Below, piece by piece: positions 1-8,280 of a stretch of 64,000 bases of DNA. Origin of the DNA: Winogradskyella ludwigii (GTDB taxonomy: Bacteria; Bacteroidota; Bacteroidia; Flavobacteriales; Flavobacteriaceae). The first letter of the stretch is position 1. Every line of letters begins with the position of its first letter. Location of the stretch: assembly GCF_013403985.1 (NCBI RefSeq), contig NZ_JABFDF010000001.1, forward strand, positions 1,054,001-1,118,000, read 5' to 3'. The notes beneath the pieces were generated by a model that did not search any database, was not told where the DNA came from, and worked only from the letters and a program-made list of their open reading frames with translations. A program made the position numbers and the translations under genes.

Positions 1-1
1 T

Positions 2-1234
2 CGTACTGAAGCTATAAAGACCTTTGAAGCAGAAGGATTCCCTACTAAGAAATTAGAAGATTGGAAATACACATCGTTGAATTCAATTTTAAAACCCGAT
101 TACAGCGTTTTTCCTACGATTGAAAACGACATTGAATTTAAAGATGTAAAGAAATATTTTATACATGAAATTGATGCTTATAAAATAATTTTTATCGACG
201 GAAAATATGCTTCGCACTTATCACAAACCACACATGACGGTTTGGATGTATGCTTAATGTCTGCTGCTTTAACAAAACCAAAATACAAGGTGATTATTGA
301 TAATTATTTCAATAAAATTGCTACAAAAGACGGTTTATCTTCTTTAAATACAGCATTTTCTCATGAAGGTGCATATATTAATATCCCAAAGAATAAAGTC
401 GTTGAAAAACCGATTCAAATCATACATTTTTCTACAGGAAACGAAGCTGCAGTAATGCTACAACCTCGTAACCTAATTATTGTAAATGAAAATGCACATG
501 TTCAGATTATAGAACGTCATCAGAGTTTAACAGACAATCCTGTTTTAACGAATTCGGTGACTGAAATATTTACTAATAAACGTGCCATTGTAGATTATTA
601 TAAAATTCAGAATGATAAGCAGAGTGCGTCATTAATTGATAATACTTACATTAATCAAAAACAAGAAAGCTTAGCTAAAGTGCACACGTTTTCTTTTGGT
701 GGAAAATTAATAAGAAACAATCTTAACTTTTATCAAAATGGTGAGCGTATTGATTCCACAATGAAAGGCATCACCATTATTGGAGATAAGCAACACGTGG
801 ATCATAACACTTTAGTGCATCATATTGAGCCAAATTGCGAAAGCCACCAAGATTACAAAGGTATTTTTAACGACAGCTCAACAGGTGTTTTTAATGGTAA
901 AGTTGTTGTTGAAAAATTAGCACAGAAAACTAATGCATTTCAAGCTAACAACAATGTTTTGATGAGCGACAAGGCTACCATCAATACCAAACCTCAACTT
1001 GAAATTTTTGCAGATGATGTAAAATGTTCTCATGGTTGTACTATTGGTCAGTTAGATGAAAGTGCTATGTTTTATTTACGTTCTAGAGGTATTCCAGAAA
1101 AAGAAGCACGCGCTTTATTAATGTTTGCATTTAGTAATAACGTTATGGATTCAGTTAAAATACCAGAACTTAAAAATAGAATTACTAAGATTATCGCTAA
1201 AAAATTAGGTGTAAATATTGGGTTTGATTTGTAA
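2..1234 (+). CDS. sufD: Fe-S cluster assembly protein SufD (5' end cut off by window edge)
   Basis: Subunit of the cytoplasmic SufBCD scaffold that assembles Fe-S clusters. The frame is open from base 2, and the residues before the first possible start (a TTG at 77) already read as SufD: the stretch GFPTKKLEDWKYTSL is the usual N-terminal SufD signature. The gene therefore begins outside the window and 410 residues are visible. The C-terminal part carries the SufB/SufD beta-helix core and the conserved CSHGCTIGQLDE region near the end, followed by a short helical tail. The next gene is sufS, and sufE lies further on, which fits the suf operon order of this phylum; sufB and sufC are expected just upstream. 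A hairpin separates it from sufS. SufB is the only close alternative, but the N-terminus favours SufD. Confidence 0.95.
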   Translation, partial: RTEAIKTFEAEGFPTKKLEDWKYTSLNSILKPDYSVFPTIENDIEFKDVKKYFIHEIDAYKIIFIDGKYASHLSQTTHDGLDVCLMSAALTKPKYKVIIDNYFNKIATKDGLSSLNTAFSHEGAYINIPKNKVVEKPIQIIHFSTGNEAAVMLQPRNLIIVNENAHVQIIERHQSLTDNPVLTNSVTEIFTNKRAIVDYYKIQNDKQSASLIDNTYINQKQESLAKVHTFSFGGKLIRNNLNFYQNGERIDSTMKGITIIGDKQHVDHNTLVHHIEPNCESHQDYKGIFNDSSTGVFNGKVVVEKLAQKTNAFQANNNVLMSDKATINTKPQLEIFADDVKCSHGCTIGQLDESAMFYLRSRGIPEKEARALLMFAFSNNVMDSVKIPELKNRITKIIAKKLGVNIGFDL

Positions 1235-1307
1235 AGTTTAAATAAACGGTTCTGGCTAGTTTCATTATCTATCTAGGCTAATTATACTTGAAATTTTAAT
1301 ATAAAAA

Positions 1308-1339
1308 AAACCTCAAAGATTTTAAAACCTTTGAGGTTT
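1308..1339 (+). terminator. Hairpin between sufD and sufS
   Basis: CCTCAAAG (1311-1318) pairs with CTTTGAGG (1329-1336), extended by AAA/TTT on both sides, with a loop of about 10 nt. The following T tract is only three bases, so termination would be partial. The hairpin ends 18 nt before the sufS start codon. It may attenuate the operon, stabilise a processed mRNA end, or be a dispersed palindrome; a similar TTTTAAAACCT core occurs in the palindrome at 61703. Confidence 0.55.
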
Positions 1340-1357
1340 CAGCTTTAAAAGAAACAC

Positions 1358-2572
1358 ATGTTAGACGTACAAAAAATAAGAAAAGACTTTCCAATCCTTA
1401 ATCGAACGGTTAATGGAAAACCACTCATTTATTTCGATAATGCTGCAACTTCGCAAACCCCTCAGCAAGTCATTGATGTTATTGTAGATTATTACAGTAA
1501 TTACAATGCTAATATTCATAGAGGCGTACATAGTTTAAGCCAAGAAGCAACGGATGCTTACGAGCAAGCACGTCTAAAAATTCAGAAACATTTTAACGCT
1601 AAGCACGCTCACGAGATTATTTACACAGCTGGCACAACGCATAGCATTAATTTAGTGGCTAACGGCTTTTCTTCACTCTTAAAAAAGGGAGATGAAATTA
1701 TTGTTTCAGCATTAGAACATCATAGTAATATTGTGCCTTGGCAAATGCTTTGTGAGCGTACAGGAGCGGTTTTGAAAGTCATTCCCATGAATGAAGATGG
1801 CGAATTAGTTATGTCTGCTTATGATGCCCTTTTAAACGAAAACACCAAGCTAGTTTTTGTTAATCATATTTCGAATGCTTTAGGAACTATAAACCCTATT
1901 GAATATATTATAGAAAAAGCACATGCTGTTGGTGCAGCTGTTTTGGTAGATGGTGCACAATCTTGTCCGCATTTAAAACCAGATGTTCAGGCCTTAGATG
2001 TTGATTTTTATGTATGTTCCGCTCATAAAATTTGTGGTCCAACAGGCGTTGGAATGCTTTACGGAAAAGAAGCGTGGCTTAATAAATTACCACCATACCA
2101 AGGAGGAGGCGAAATGATTGCCGAAGTTACTTTTGAGAAAACAACCTACGCAGATTTACCACATAAATTTGAAGCAGGAACACCAAACATCGCTGGCGGC
2201 ATTGCTTTTGGAGCTGCTTTAGATTATATGAATGGTATAGGTTTTGAAAATATTGCCACATACGAAAATGAACTCTTAGCATACGGAACTGAGCAATTAC
2301 TTAAAATTGAAGGTCTAAAAATCTATGGCACAGCAAAAGAAAAAACATCTGTAATTTCGTTTAATGTTGCTAATATTCATCCTTATGATATTGGAACCAT
2401 TTTAGATAAAATGGGAATTGCGGTACGTACAGGTCATCATTGTGCACAACCAATAATGGATTTCTATAAAATTCCCGGCACCATTAGAGCTTCGTTTATG
2501 TTTTATAATACTAAAGAAGAAATTGATGCTTTTATTATTGCACTTAAAAAAGCAATAATGATGCTATCTTAA
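1358..2572 (+). CDS. sufS: Cysteine desulfurase SufS
   Basis: PLP-dependent class V aminotransferase-fold enzyme that takes sulfur from L-cysteine, giving alanine and an enzyme persulfide for SufE and the SufBCD scaffold. Length (404 aa) is typical of group II desulfurases. The PLP-binding lysine lies in SAHKICGPTG (K224), and the persulfide-forming cysteine in RTGHHCAQP (C362). The N-terminal FDNAATSQTP and IHRGVHSLS motifs are also typical. It follows sufD on the same strand after 123 bp, with sufE about 0.9 kb downstream. The C-terminal RxGHHCAQP motif separates it from the NifS/IscS group. The start is the ATG right after GAAACAC; there is no clear Shine-Dalgarno sequence, as usual in this phylum. 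Confidence 0.97.
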   Translation: MLDVQKIRKDFPILNRTVNGKPLIYFDNAATSQTPQQVIDVIVDYYSNYNANIHRGVHSLSQEATDAYEQARLKIQKHFNAKHAHEIIYTAGTTHSINLVANGFSSLLKKGDEIIVSALEHHSNIVPWQMLCERTGAVLKVIPMNEDGELVMSAYDALLNENTKLVFVNHISNALGTINPIEYIIEKAHAVGAAVLVDGAQSCPHLKPDVQALDVDFYVCSAHKICGPTGVGMLYGKEAWLNKLPPYQGGGEMIAEVTFEKTTYADLPHKFEAGTPNIAGGIAFGAALDYMNGIGFENIATYENELLAYGTEQLLKIEGLKIYGTAKEKTSVISFNVANIHPYDIGTILDKMGIAVRTGHHCAQPIMDFYKIPGTIRASFMFYNTKEEIDAFIIALKKAIMMLS

Positions 2573-2617
2573 ACTTTGGCATTAAATATGTAACTTACAG
2601 TGATAAACAATATATAG

Positions 2618-3439
2618 ATGAAAATTTTACTTAGTTTATTCATGCTTTTAACCACATTGAATTCTTGTGATTCTTCGAAGAAAGCTATTGAAAACAGCAA
2701 TAAGATGCAACAAACACTTTCTGGAACTTATTATATAACCCAACTTGGAGATACTGATGTTTCTACTAACAAGATGGTTATTACTTTTGATGATGCCACA
2801 AAGAGCGTCTCAGGATATGCAGCTTGTAACAATTTCTTTGGAACTTATCAAACCGAAAACAACACCATAAAATTTGGAACTATTGGTTCGTCAAAAAAAA
2901 TGTGTCAAAAAGATATAATGGCTTTTGAAAATCAATTTTTTAAATCTTTAAATTCGGTTAATTCATTTTCAATTAAAGACAGTAGTATTTCTTTTTCAGA
3001 AAACGACAAGATTTTAATAAATGCAACACACAAGGTCATAGATTTCCAAAAAGATTTAGCTTTAAATTCTACTGATAATACAACGGTTACTTATAAAGCT
3101 TCATCAAGAAATCTGTTTGATTTTGTTATCATTTCAAAATCTGAAATTTTAATCTACAAAGACAGAAACATTCAAAAAGCAAATAAATATAAAACTGAAA
3201 CTGAAGATTGGGAAACGATACAACAGTTGATTGATGATTTGGATTTAGAATCTATTAAAGATTTAATACCACCTTCTAAAAAGTTTCAATTTGATGGAGC
3301 ACCTCACGCTTCGTTAACCATAAAAATAGAGGATGTAGAATATCTTGTACCTACTTTTGATCATGGCAATCCACCACAAGCTATTGAAGCTTTAGTTAAT
3401 AAAGTGTTATCCGTTAAAGAAAACACAGTTAAACAGTAG
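2618..3439 (+). CDS. META/HslJ-domain lipoprotein
   Basis: Predicted lipoprotein of 273 aa. A short hydrophobic signal ends in LNSC, so lipidation is expected at C17. Residues of about 33-135 look like a META (HslJ-like) domain: ISGTYYITQLGD-type opening, then ITFDDATKSVSGYAACNNFF and later KMCQKDIMAFENQFF, the G-x-x-x-C-N-x-F pattern of the family. The C-terminal half (about 150-268) looks like a second globular domain that I do not recognise with confidence. META proteins are usually envelope or stress associated, with no defined enzymatic role. It sits between sufS and sufE on the same strand (45 and 33 bp gaps), so it is probably co-transcribed, although a link to Fe-S assembly is not shown by the sequence. 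Confidence 0.8.
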   Translation: MKILLSLFMLLTTLNSCDSSKKAIENSNKMQQTLSGTYYITQLGDTDVSTNKMVITFDDATKSVSGYAACNNFFGTYQTENNTIKFGTIGSSKKMCQKDIMAFENQFFKSLNSVNSFSIKDSSISFSENDKILINATHKVIDFQKDLALNSTDNTTVTYKASSRNLFDFVIISKSEILIYKDRNIQKANKYKTETEDWETIQQLIDDLDLESIKDLIPPSKKFQFDGAPHASLTIKIEDVEYLVPTFDHGNPPQAIEALVNKVLSVKENTVKQ

Positions 3440-3447
3440 CTATTTTG

Positions 3448-3455
3448 TAATTTTG
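3448..3455 (+). promoter_or_regulatory. Possible -7 promoter element for sufE
   Basis: TAATTTTG matches the Bacteroidota consensus TAnnTTTG and ends 17 nt before the sufE ATG, leaving a short leader. No clear TTG -33 box was picked out, so this is a candidate internal promoter only. Confidence 0.4.
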
Positions 3456-3472
3456 CAGAAAAGAATGAGACT

Positions 3473-3895
3473 ATGACCATTGAAGAAGTTCAAAACGAAA
3501 TTATTGATGAGTTTTCTATGTTTGAAGATTGGGAAGAACGCTACCAATACATGATAGATTTAGGAAAAGACTTACCTTTAATTGACGAAAAATACAAAAC
3601 CAACGATAATATTATTAAAGGTTGCCAAAGCAAAGTTTGGGTTCATGCAGATTTAGATGAAGACAAAATAAACTTTACGGCAGATAGCGACGCTATTATT
3701 ACAAAAGGGATTATTGCTATATTAATTAGAGTATTTTCTAATCAGCATCCAAAAGACATTCTTGAAGCCAACACTGATTTTATTGATGCAATTGGACTAA
3801 AAGAACATTTATCACCAACTAGAGCAAATGGCCTAGTAAGCATGATAAAACAACTAAAACTGTATGCTATTGCATACCAAACACAATTAAAATAA
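3473..3895 (+). CDS. sufE: Sulfur acceptor protein SufE
   Basis: Accepts the persulfide sulfur from SufS and passes it to the SufBCD scaffold. The 140-aa length is typical. The conserved motif NIIKGCQSKVWV contains the acceptor cysteine C51, and the N-terminal region (FEDWEERYQYMIDLGK) and later IITKGIIAILIRVFS match the SufE fold. It is on the same strand as sufS and followed by the DUF59 gene, the usual suf grouping. A paralogous CsdE-type protein would look similar, but the suf context decides. Confidence 0.95.
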   Translation: MTIEEVQNEIIDEFSMFEDWEERYQYMIDLGKDLPLIDEKYKTNDNIIKGCQSKVWVHADLDEDKINFTADSDAIITKGIIAILIRVFSNQHPKDILEANTDFIDAIGLKEHLSPTRANGLVSMIKQLKLYAIAYQTQLK

Positions 3896-3959
3896 GTTTT
3901 TATTATGCTTACGCGAAGTTGGCATTTATTAAATATCTTAACCTCTCAACCATAAAATT

Positions 3960-4286
3960 ATGAGTAAAGAAACTGTAGATACAGCAGTATTAGGAGAAAA
4001 AATATTAAGAGTCATTAAAACTATATACGATCCAGAAATTCCTGTAGATATATATGAATTAGGATTAATCTACGATGTTTTTGTAAATGAAGATTTAGAA
4101 GTAAAAATCTTAATGACCTTAACAACACCAAACTGTCCTGTAGCAGAAACGCTACCTCTAGAAGTTGAAGAAAAAGTGAAGTCTATTAACGAAGTTAAAA
4201 ATGCTGAAGTAGAAATCACATTCGATCCGCCTTGGACTCAAGAATTAATGAGCGAAGAAGCAAAATTAGAACTTGGAATGCTTTAA
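3960..4286 (+). CDS. DUF59 / SufT-like Fe-S assembly protein
   Basis: Small cytoplasmic protein (108 aa) of the MIP18/PaaD/SufT (DUF59) family, which helps mature or deliver Fe-S clusters. The signatures are YDPEIPVDIYELGLIYDV near residues 22-40 and LTTPNCPVAETLP with the conserved cysteine C59, ending in the FDPPWTQELMSEEAKLELGML tail typical of the SUF-system version. It lies 64 bp after sufE on the same strand. Its exact step, such as cluster carrier or scaffold partner, is inferred from the family. A phenylacetate-pathway PaaD is less likely because no paa genes are nearby. Confidence 0.92.
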   Translation: MSKETVDTAVLGEKILRVIKTIYDPEIPVDIYELGLIYDVFVNEDLEVKILMTLTTPNCPVAETLPLEVEEKVKSINEVKNAEVEITFDPPWTQELMSEEAKLELGML

Positions 4287-4357
4287 ACAAGCAGACCATT
4301 TTCAGTTGCTAATCTTAGTAATAGATTTAGACATCCACTCGAACTCTAGATATAAAA

Positions 4358-4864
4358 ATGGAAAACGAAATAATTAATAGAGTTGCCAACAGCAAGCTAA
4401 AAGTTATAGATTTAGAAGACTTTTATCCAAATGGTAAGCGTGTTCTTTTTGATATTTCAGACTGGTTACTTGAAGGCTTAGTACTTCGCGAAAAAGAGTT
4501 TAGAGCTTTTGTTTCTGCACATAATTGGTCGCAATACCAAGATTGTTATATGGCATTGCATTGCTCTACAGATGCTATTGTACCAGATTGGGCTTACATG
4601 CTAATTTCTATTGAGCTTCAAAACTATTCTAAACTGGCTATTGCTGGTACTTTAGAAAACTTAGAATCTATTTTATATGCTGAAATTATATCTAATTTAG
4701 ATGTTTCAGAATACAAAGATTCTCCTGTAATAATTAAAGGCTGTTCTCACAAACCTGTACCTACAAATGCACTTGTATTATTATCGCAAAAATTAAAGCC
4801 AATTGCAAAGTCTATTATGTTTGGTGAGGCCTGTTCTTCCGTTCCTTTATTTAAAAAAAAATAA
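4358..4864 (+). CDS. DUF2480 family protein
   Basis: Conserved Bacteroidota protein of 168 aa, recognised by overall pattern: VIDLEDFYPNGKRVLFDISDWLLEGLVLREKEFR opening, a central VPDWAYMLI, and a C-terminal GEACSSVPL. No signal peptide is present, so it is cytoplasmic. Four cysteines in conserved-looking settings (CYMALHC, KGCSH, GEACS) could bind metal or a cluster, which would suit its position directly after the suf genes, but no function is established that I can name. Co-transcription with the DUF59 gene is likely (71 bp gap, same strand). Confidence 0.8.
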   Translation: MENEIINRVANSKLKVIDLEDFYPNGKRVLFDISDWLLEGLVLREKEFRAFVSAHNWSQYQDCYMALHCSTDAIVPDWAYMLISIELQNYSKLAIAGTLENLESILYAEIISNLDVSEYKDSPVIIKGCSHKPVPTNALVLLSQKLKPIAKSIMFGEACSSVPLFKKK

Positions 4865-4954
4865 CACCTTAAAATTGTGACTTTCTTAAAGTTTTAGGGT
4901 CTTAATAGTAGTGAGTAAATGATTTAAATCATTTCACTAAAATCAATAATCACT

Positions 4955-4962
4955 TATTTTTG
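4955..4962 (+). promoter_or_regulatory. -7 promoter element for the DUF3078 gene
   Basis: TATTTTTG matches TAnnTTTG exactly, 47 nt upstream of the ATG at 5010. It lies in the 145-bp gap after DUF2480, suggesting that the DUF3078 gene has its own promoter. No obvious TTG -33 box at the usual distance was seen. Confidence 0.5.
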
Positions 4963-5009
4963 TAAATTCAAATTAAAAAAAATTATTACTTATTAAATTT
5001 TAATCCATT

Positions 5010-5918
5010 ATGAACAAAAAATTAATTTTATCAGCTTTCTTTTTAGTTGCTATGACCTTTGCATTTGCGCAAACTAAAGAAGAATTACAAACACAAAAAT
5101 CTGAAAAACAAGCTGAAGCAGATAAGTTTCAAGGAGAAGCTAATGCTTTACAAGCACAAATTGATGCCCTTCCAGGTTGGAAATTGGGTGCTTTTGGTAC
5201 TATAGGTGGTAGCTTATCTAATTTTAGCGAGTGGTATTCTCAAGCTGCTCCAAATAACTCTTCTGGAAACATTGGTGTTACTTTTAACGGTTTCGCGAAT
5301 AAGATTGAAGACAAATATTTCTGGAGAAACTCATTAACAATGAACCTAAACTGGGTGAAGTTAGACAACAAAGATATCGAAACAGATAGCGAAGACTTCG
5401 AATCAACAACAGATGTATTCAATATATCTTCTCTTTACGGTCGTAAATTAAATGAAAAATGGGCTATTTCTGGTTTAGCAGAATATAGAACAACACTTTT
5501 AGATAACTTTAATGATCCCGGATTTTTAGATCTTGGTGTTGGTGCAACATGGACTCCAATTAATAATTTAATCGTGGTAATTCACCCATTAAACTACAAC
5601 TTTGTATTTGCTGATAATGATGCAGCTTTTGAATCTTCTGCAGGTGCTAAAATTGTAGCAGATTACACAAGACAAATTGGAGCAATTTCTTTCAAATCTA
5701 ACTTCTCAACATTCCAAAGCTATGAAGATAGCGATCTATCTAACTTTACGTGGACTAACTCATTTAGCTACAAGTTATGGAAAATGATTGGTGTAGGTTT
5801 TGATTTTGCGTTAAGAAGCAACAAACAAGAAGCTGCTAATTACCAAGCTGTTGATTTAAAAGATGCTGACAACAAGTTACAATCTTATTACACTGTTGGT
5901 TTAAGCTACGGTTTCTAA
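5010..5918 (+). CDS. DUF3078 outer-membrane beta-barrel-like protein
   Basis: 302-aa exported protein. It has an N-terminal signal peptide (cleavage after AFAQ, about residue 21). Next comes a short charged alanine/glutamine-rich helical stretch (about 22-55) that could form a coiled coil, and then a region rich in alternating aromatic/polar strands ending in LSYGF, as in outer-membrane barrels with a terminal aromatic residue. The region GWKLGAFGTIGGSLSNFSEWY through FWRNSLTMNLNWVKLDN matches the DUF3078 pattern. The role is unknown. It has its own promoter element and a strong terminator, so it is probably a monocistronic surface gene unrelated to suf. Confidence 0.8.
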   Translation: MNKKLILSAFFLVAMTFAFAQTKEELQTQKSEKQAEADKFQGEANALQAQIDALPGWKLGAFGTIGGSLSNFSEWYSQAAPNNSSGNIGVTFNGFANKIEDKYFWRNSLTMNLNWVKLDNKDIETDSEDFESTTDVFNISSLYGRKLNEKWAISGLAEYRTTLLDNFNDPGFLDLGVGATWTPINNLIVVIHPLNYNFVFADNDAAFESSAGAKIVADYTRQIGAISFKSNFSTFQSYEDSDLSNFTWTNSFSYKLWKMIGVGFDFALRSNKQEAANYQAVDLKDADNKLQSYYTVGLSYGF

Positions 5919-5936
5919 CAACAACTTTTTATAAAT

Positions 5937-5973
5937 AAAAACCTGTCTAGATGTTATCTAGACAGGTTTTTTT
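5937..5973. terminator. Bidirectional terminator between DUF3078 and PBP1A genes
   Basis: Perfect 16-bp stem, AAAAACCTGTCTAGAT (5937-5952) with ATCTAGACAGGTTTTT (5956-5971), 3-nt loop, A tract on one side and T tract on the other. It lies between two convergent genes and can serve both. Confidence 0.9.
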
Positions 5974-5989
5974 ATGCCTTTATATTACT

Positions 5990-8260
5990 TTAGTTGAACT
6001 TTTTCTTCTTATTCTTTTTCTTAAAGAGTCTTTTTATAAAACCATCACGTTTGGTAGGTTCGCAATCTAAATCGCTTAAAACTTGTTCTGATGGTTTTTC
6101 AAACTTGGCTCCCGTTATAGATTTATAATCGCTATCCTTATTTAATTTCTGATAAAATTTAGCGAAAATTGGTAAAGCAGAATTAGCTCCTTGTCCCATT
6201 CCTGTAGACTTAAATCCAATACTGTGATTGTCGTTACCTACCCAAGTTATAGTCACTAAATTTGGTGTTAAGCCAACAAACCAGCCATCTTTATTGTTTT
6301 GTGTGGTACCTGTTTTTCCTGCAATTTCGTTATTTAAACCATACGTACTTCTTAATCGAGATGCTGTTCCTTTATTTACTGTAGATTTCATCATCTCTAA
6401 GAGCACTTGTCTTGTGTAATCACTATACGCTTCTTTTTTTGAGATTTCAGGCTTAAAAGTCGCTATAACGTTTCCAAATTTATCTTCAATTTTAGTAATA
6501 AAATATGGAGTTACCGCTTTACTGTTATTAAGATAACTTGCATAAGCACCTGTTAAATCCTTCAAGCTAATTTCTGCAACTCCCAATGCCAACGATGGTT
6601 CATTAGGAAGTTGCTTTGAAATACCCATTTTTTTAACTTGCTCTAACACTTTTTTAATACCAACTTCTTCCAATACCTTAACTGAAATGGTGTTTACAGA
6701 ATTACTTAAGGCATTCTCTAGAGTATAATTGATATAAATATCTTCTTCATCACTTCCGGAATTGCTTGGTGTCCAATTATCATAATCCGTGTACGTTACT
6801 TTGTTTAATGAAAAATAAGTACATGGATCTAAACCATTATCAATAGCTGCTGTATACACAAAGGGTTTAAAAGTTGAGCCTACTTGTCGTTCGCTTTGCG
6901 AAATGTGGTCGTATTTAAAATAGCGATAATCTATACCTCCAATATAAGCTCTTACTGCTCCCGTGGTTGGCTCAACAGATAACATTCCAGTGTTTAAGAA
7001 TTTCAGATAATGCTTTAAACTGTCTATCGTAGATATCTTTTTAATGGTATCCCCTTTCCAACGGAATAAATCTGTAGATCGTTTAACACTTAAGGAATCT
7101 TTAATTTGCGCATCGCTGAGTCCATTTGCTTTATAAGTTTTTACTTGAGGTAATTTAGCGATCGCACTTTTTAATAACTTAGAGTTGGTTTCCCAAGGCG
7201 AATTGTTACCATAAGACCTTTCAAAATTAGCCTGAAGCTTACTCATATGCTCTCTCGTTGCCGCTTCTGCCAACTGTTGCATTTTAAAATCTAACGTTGT
7301 ATGAACAATTAAGCCATCCTTATAAAGATCGTATTTTTCACCTTCAGGATTTATTAATGTATCTAAAATAGACTCGAGTTGTTTCTTTACTTCGGCTCTA
7401 AAATAGGGAGCCAAACCTAAATCATGATTAAAAGATCGATAATCTAATTCTAATGCTTGATCTGAATAATAAGCTAGGGAATCTTGAGAAAGATAACCGT
7501 AATTTTTCATCTGACTTAAAACTATATTCCGTCGATCTCTACTGCGATCTAAATGCGTTCTAGGATTGTAATAGGTATTGGCTTTTAGTGTGCCAACCAA
7601 AGTAGCGGCTTCATTAACAGAAATATCTTTAACCGATTTATTAAAGAATTTAAGCGATGCACTCTCTATACCATAAGTATTATCTGAAAATGGAACGGTG
7701 TTAAGGTATAAGGTTAAAATTTCATCTTTAGAATAAACCTCTTCAATACGTTGTGCTACAATAGATTCTTTAAATTTATTGATAAGCATACTGAAAAACG
7801 CATAATCTGTCCTTCCATATAAATTTTTAGCCAACTGAAGGGTTATGGTACTTCCACCACCTGCAGATTTGTCTTGAAGAATTAAATTCTTAACAAACAC
7901 ACGCATTAGACTAATATTATCTATACCATCATGCTCATAAAAACGAGAATCTTCTGTTGCAACTAAGGCTTCAATAAGATGTTTGGGTAAATCTTCAAAC
8001 GTTACAGGTTGCCTGTCGTAGATATAATATTTACCTATTAACTTCTCATCCTTATCTAAGAGCTGGGTGGCCTGTTCTTGTTTAATAGAACTAATGTCTT
8101 CTAAGCTTGCAACTTTTCCGAATAAACCAACATATATGCTAATATATAGACCAATAAGAAATAGCACAGCAACAGAGGCCAAAATAAGCATCCATTTTAT
8201 CCATTTATTACTCCAGATTTTTTTTATCATAGACATCGTGCGACTTAGGTAAGCACTCAT
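5990..8260 (-). CDS. Class A penicillin-binding protein (PBP1A-type transglycosylase/transpeptidase)
   Basis: Bifunctional peptidoglycan synthase of 756 aa anchored by one N-terminal membrane segment (about residues 22-46, after a basic stretch). The glycosyltransferase family 51 domain follows, with EDSRFYEHDG (catalytic Glu about 103) and GGGSTITLQLAKNL. The transpeptidase domain has SxxK in QVGSTFKPF (about 460), SxN as SNS in ALSNSVN, and KTGTTQNNKDGWF near 650. The C-terminus is very basic (LFKKKNKKKKFN). It starts 20 bp after hflX ends on the same strand, so the two are probably co-transcribed. Starts at internal Met 9 or 11 are also possible; all keep the membrane anchor. Confidence 0.95.
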   Translation of the reverse strand: MSAYLSRTMSMIKKIWSNKWIKWMLILASVAVLFLIGLYISIYVGLFGKVASLEDISSIKQEQATQLLDKDEKLIGKYYIYDRQPVTFEDLPKHLIEALVATEDSRFYEHDGIDNISLMRVFVKNLILQDKSAGGGSTITLQLAKNLYGRTDYAFFSMLINKFKESIVAQRIEEVYSKDEILTLYLNTVPFSDNTYGIESASLKFFNKSVKDISVNEAATLVGTLKANTYYNPRTHLDRSRDRRNIVLSQMKNYGYLSQDSLAYYSDQALELDYRSFNHDLGLAPYFRAEVKKQLESILDTLINPEGEKYDLYKDGLIVHTTLDFKMQQLAEAATREHMSKLQANFERSYGNNSPWETNSKLLKSAIAKLPQVKTYKANGLSDAQIKDSLSVKRSTDLFRWKGDTIKKISTIDSLKHYLKFLNTGMLSVEPTTGAVRAYIGGIDYRYFKYDHISQSERQVGSTFKPFVYTAAIDNGLDPCTYFSLNKVTYTDYDNWTPSNSGSDEEDIYINYTLENALSNSVNTISVKVLEEVGIKKVLEQVKKMGISKQLPNEPSLALGVAEISLKDLTGAYASYLNNSKAVTPYFITKIEDKFGNVIATFKPEISKKEAYSDYTRQVLLEMMKSTVNKGTASRLRSTYGLNNEIAGKTGTTQNNKDGWFVGLTPNLVTITWVGNDNHSIGFKSTGMGQGANSALPIFAKFYQKLNKDSDYKSITGAKFEKPSEQVLSDLDCEPTKRDGFIKRLFKKKNKKKKFN

Positions 8261-8280
8261 AAAGCATTCGTATAACTTGG

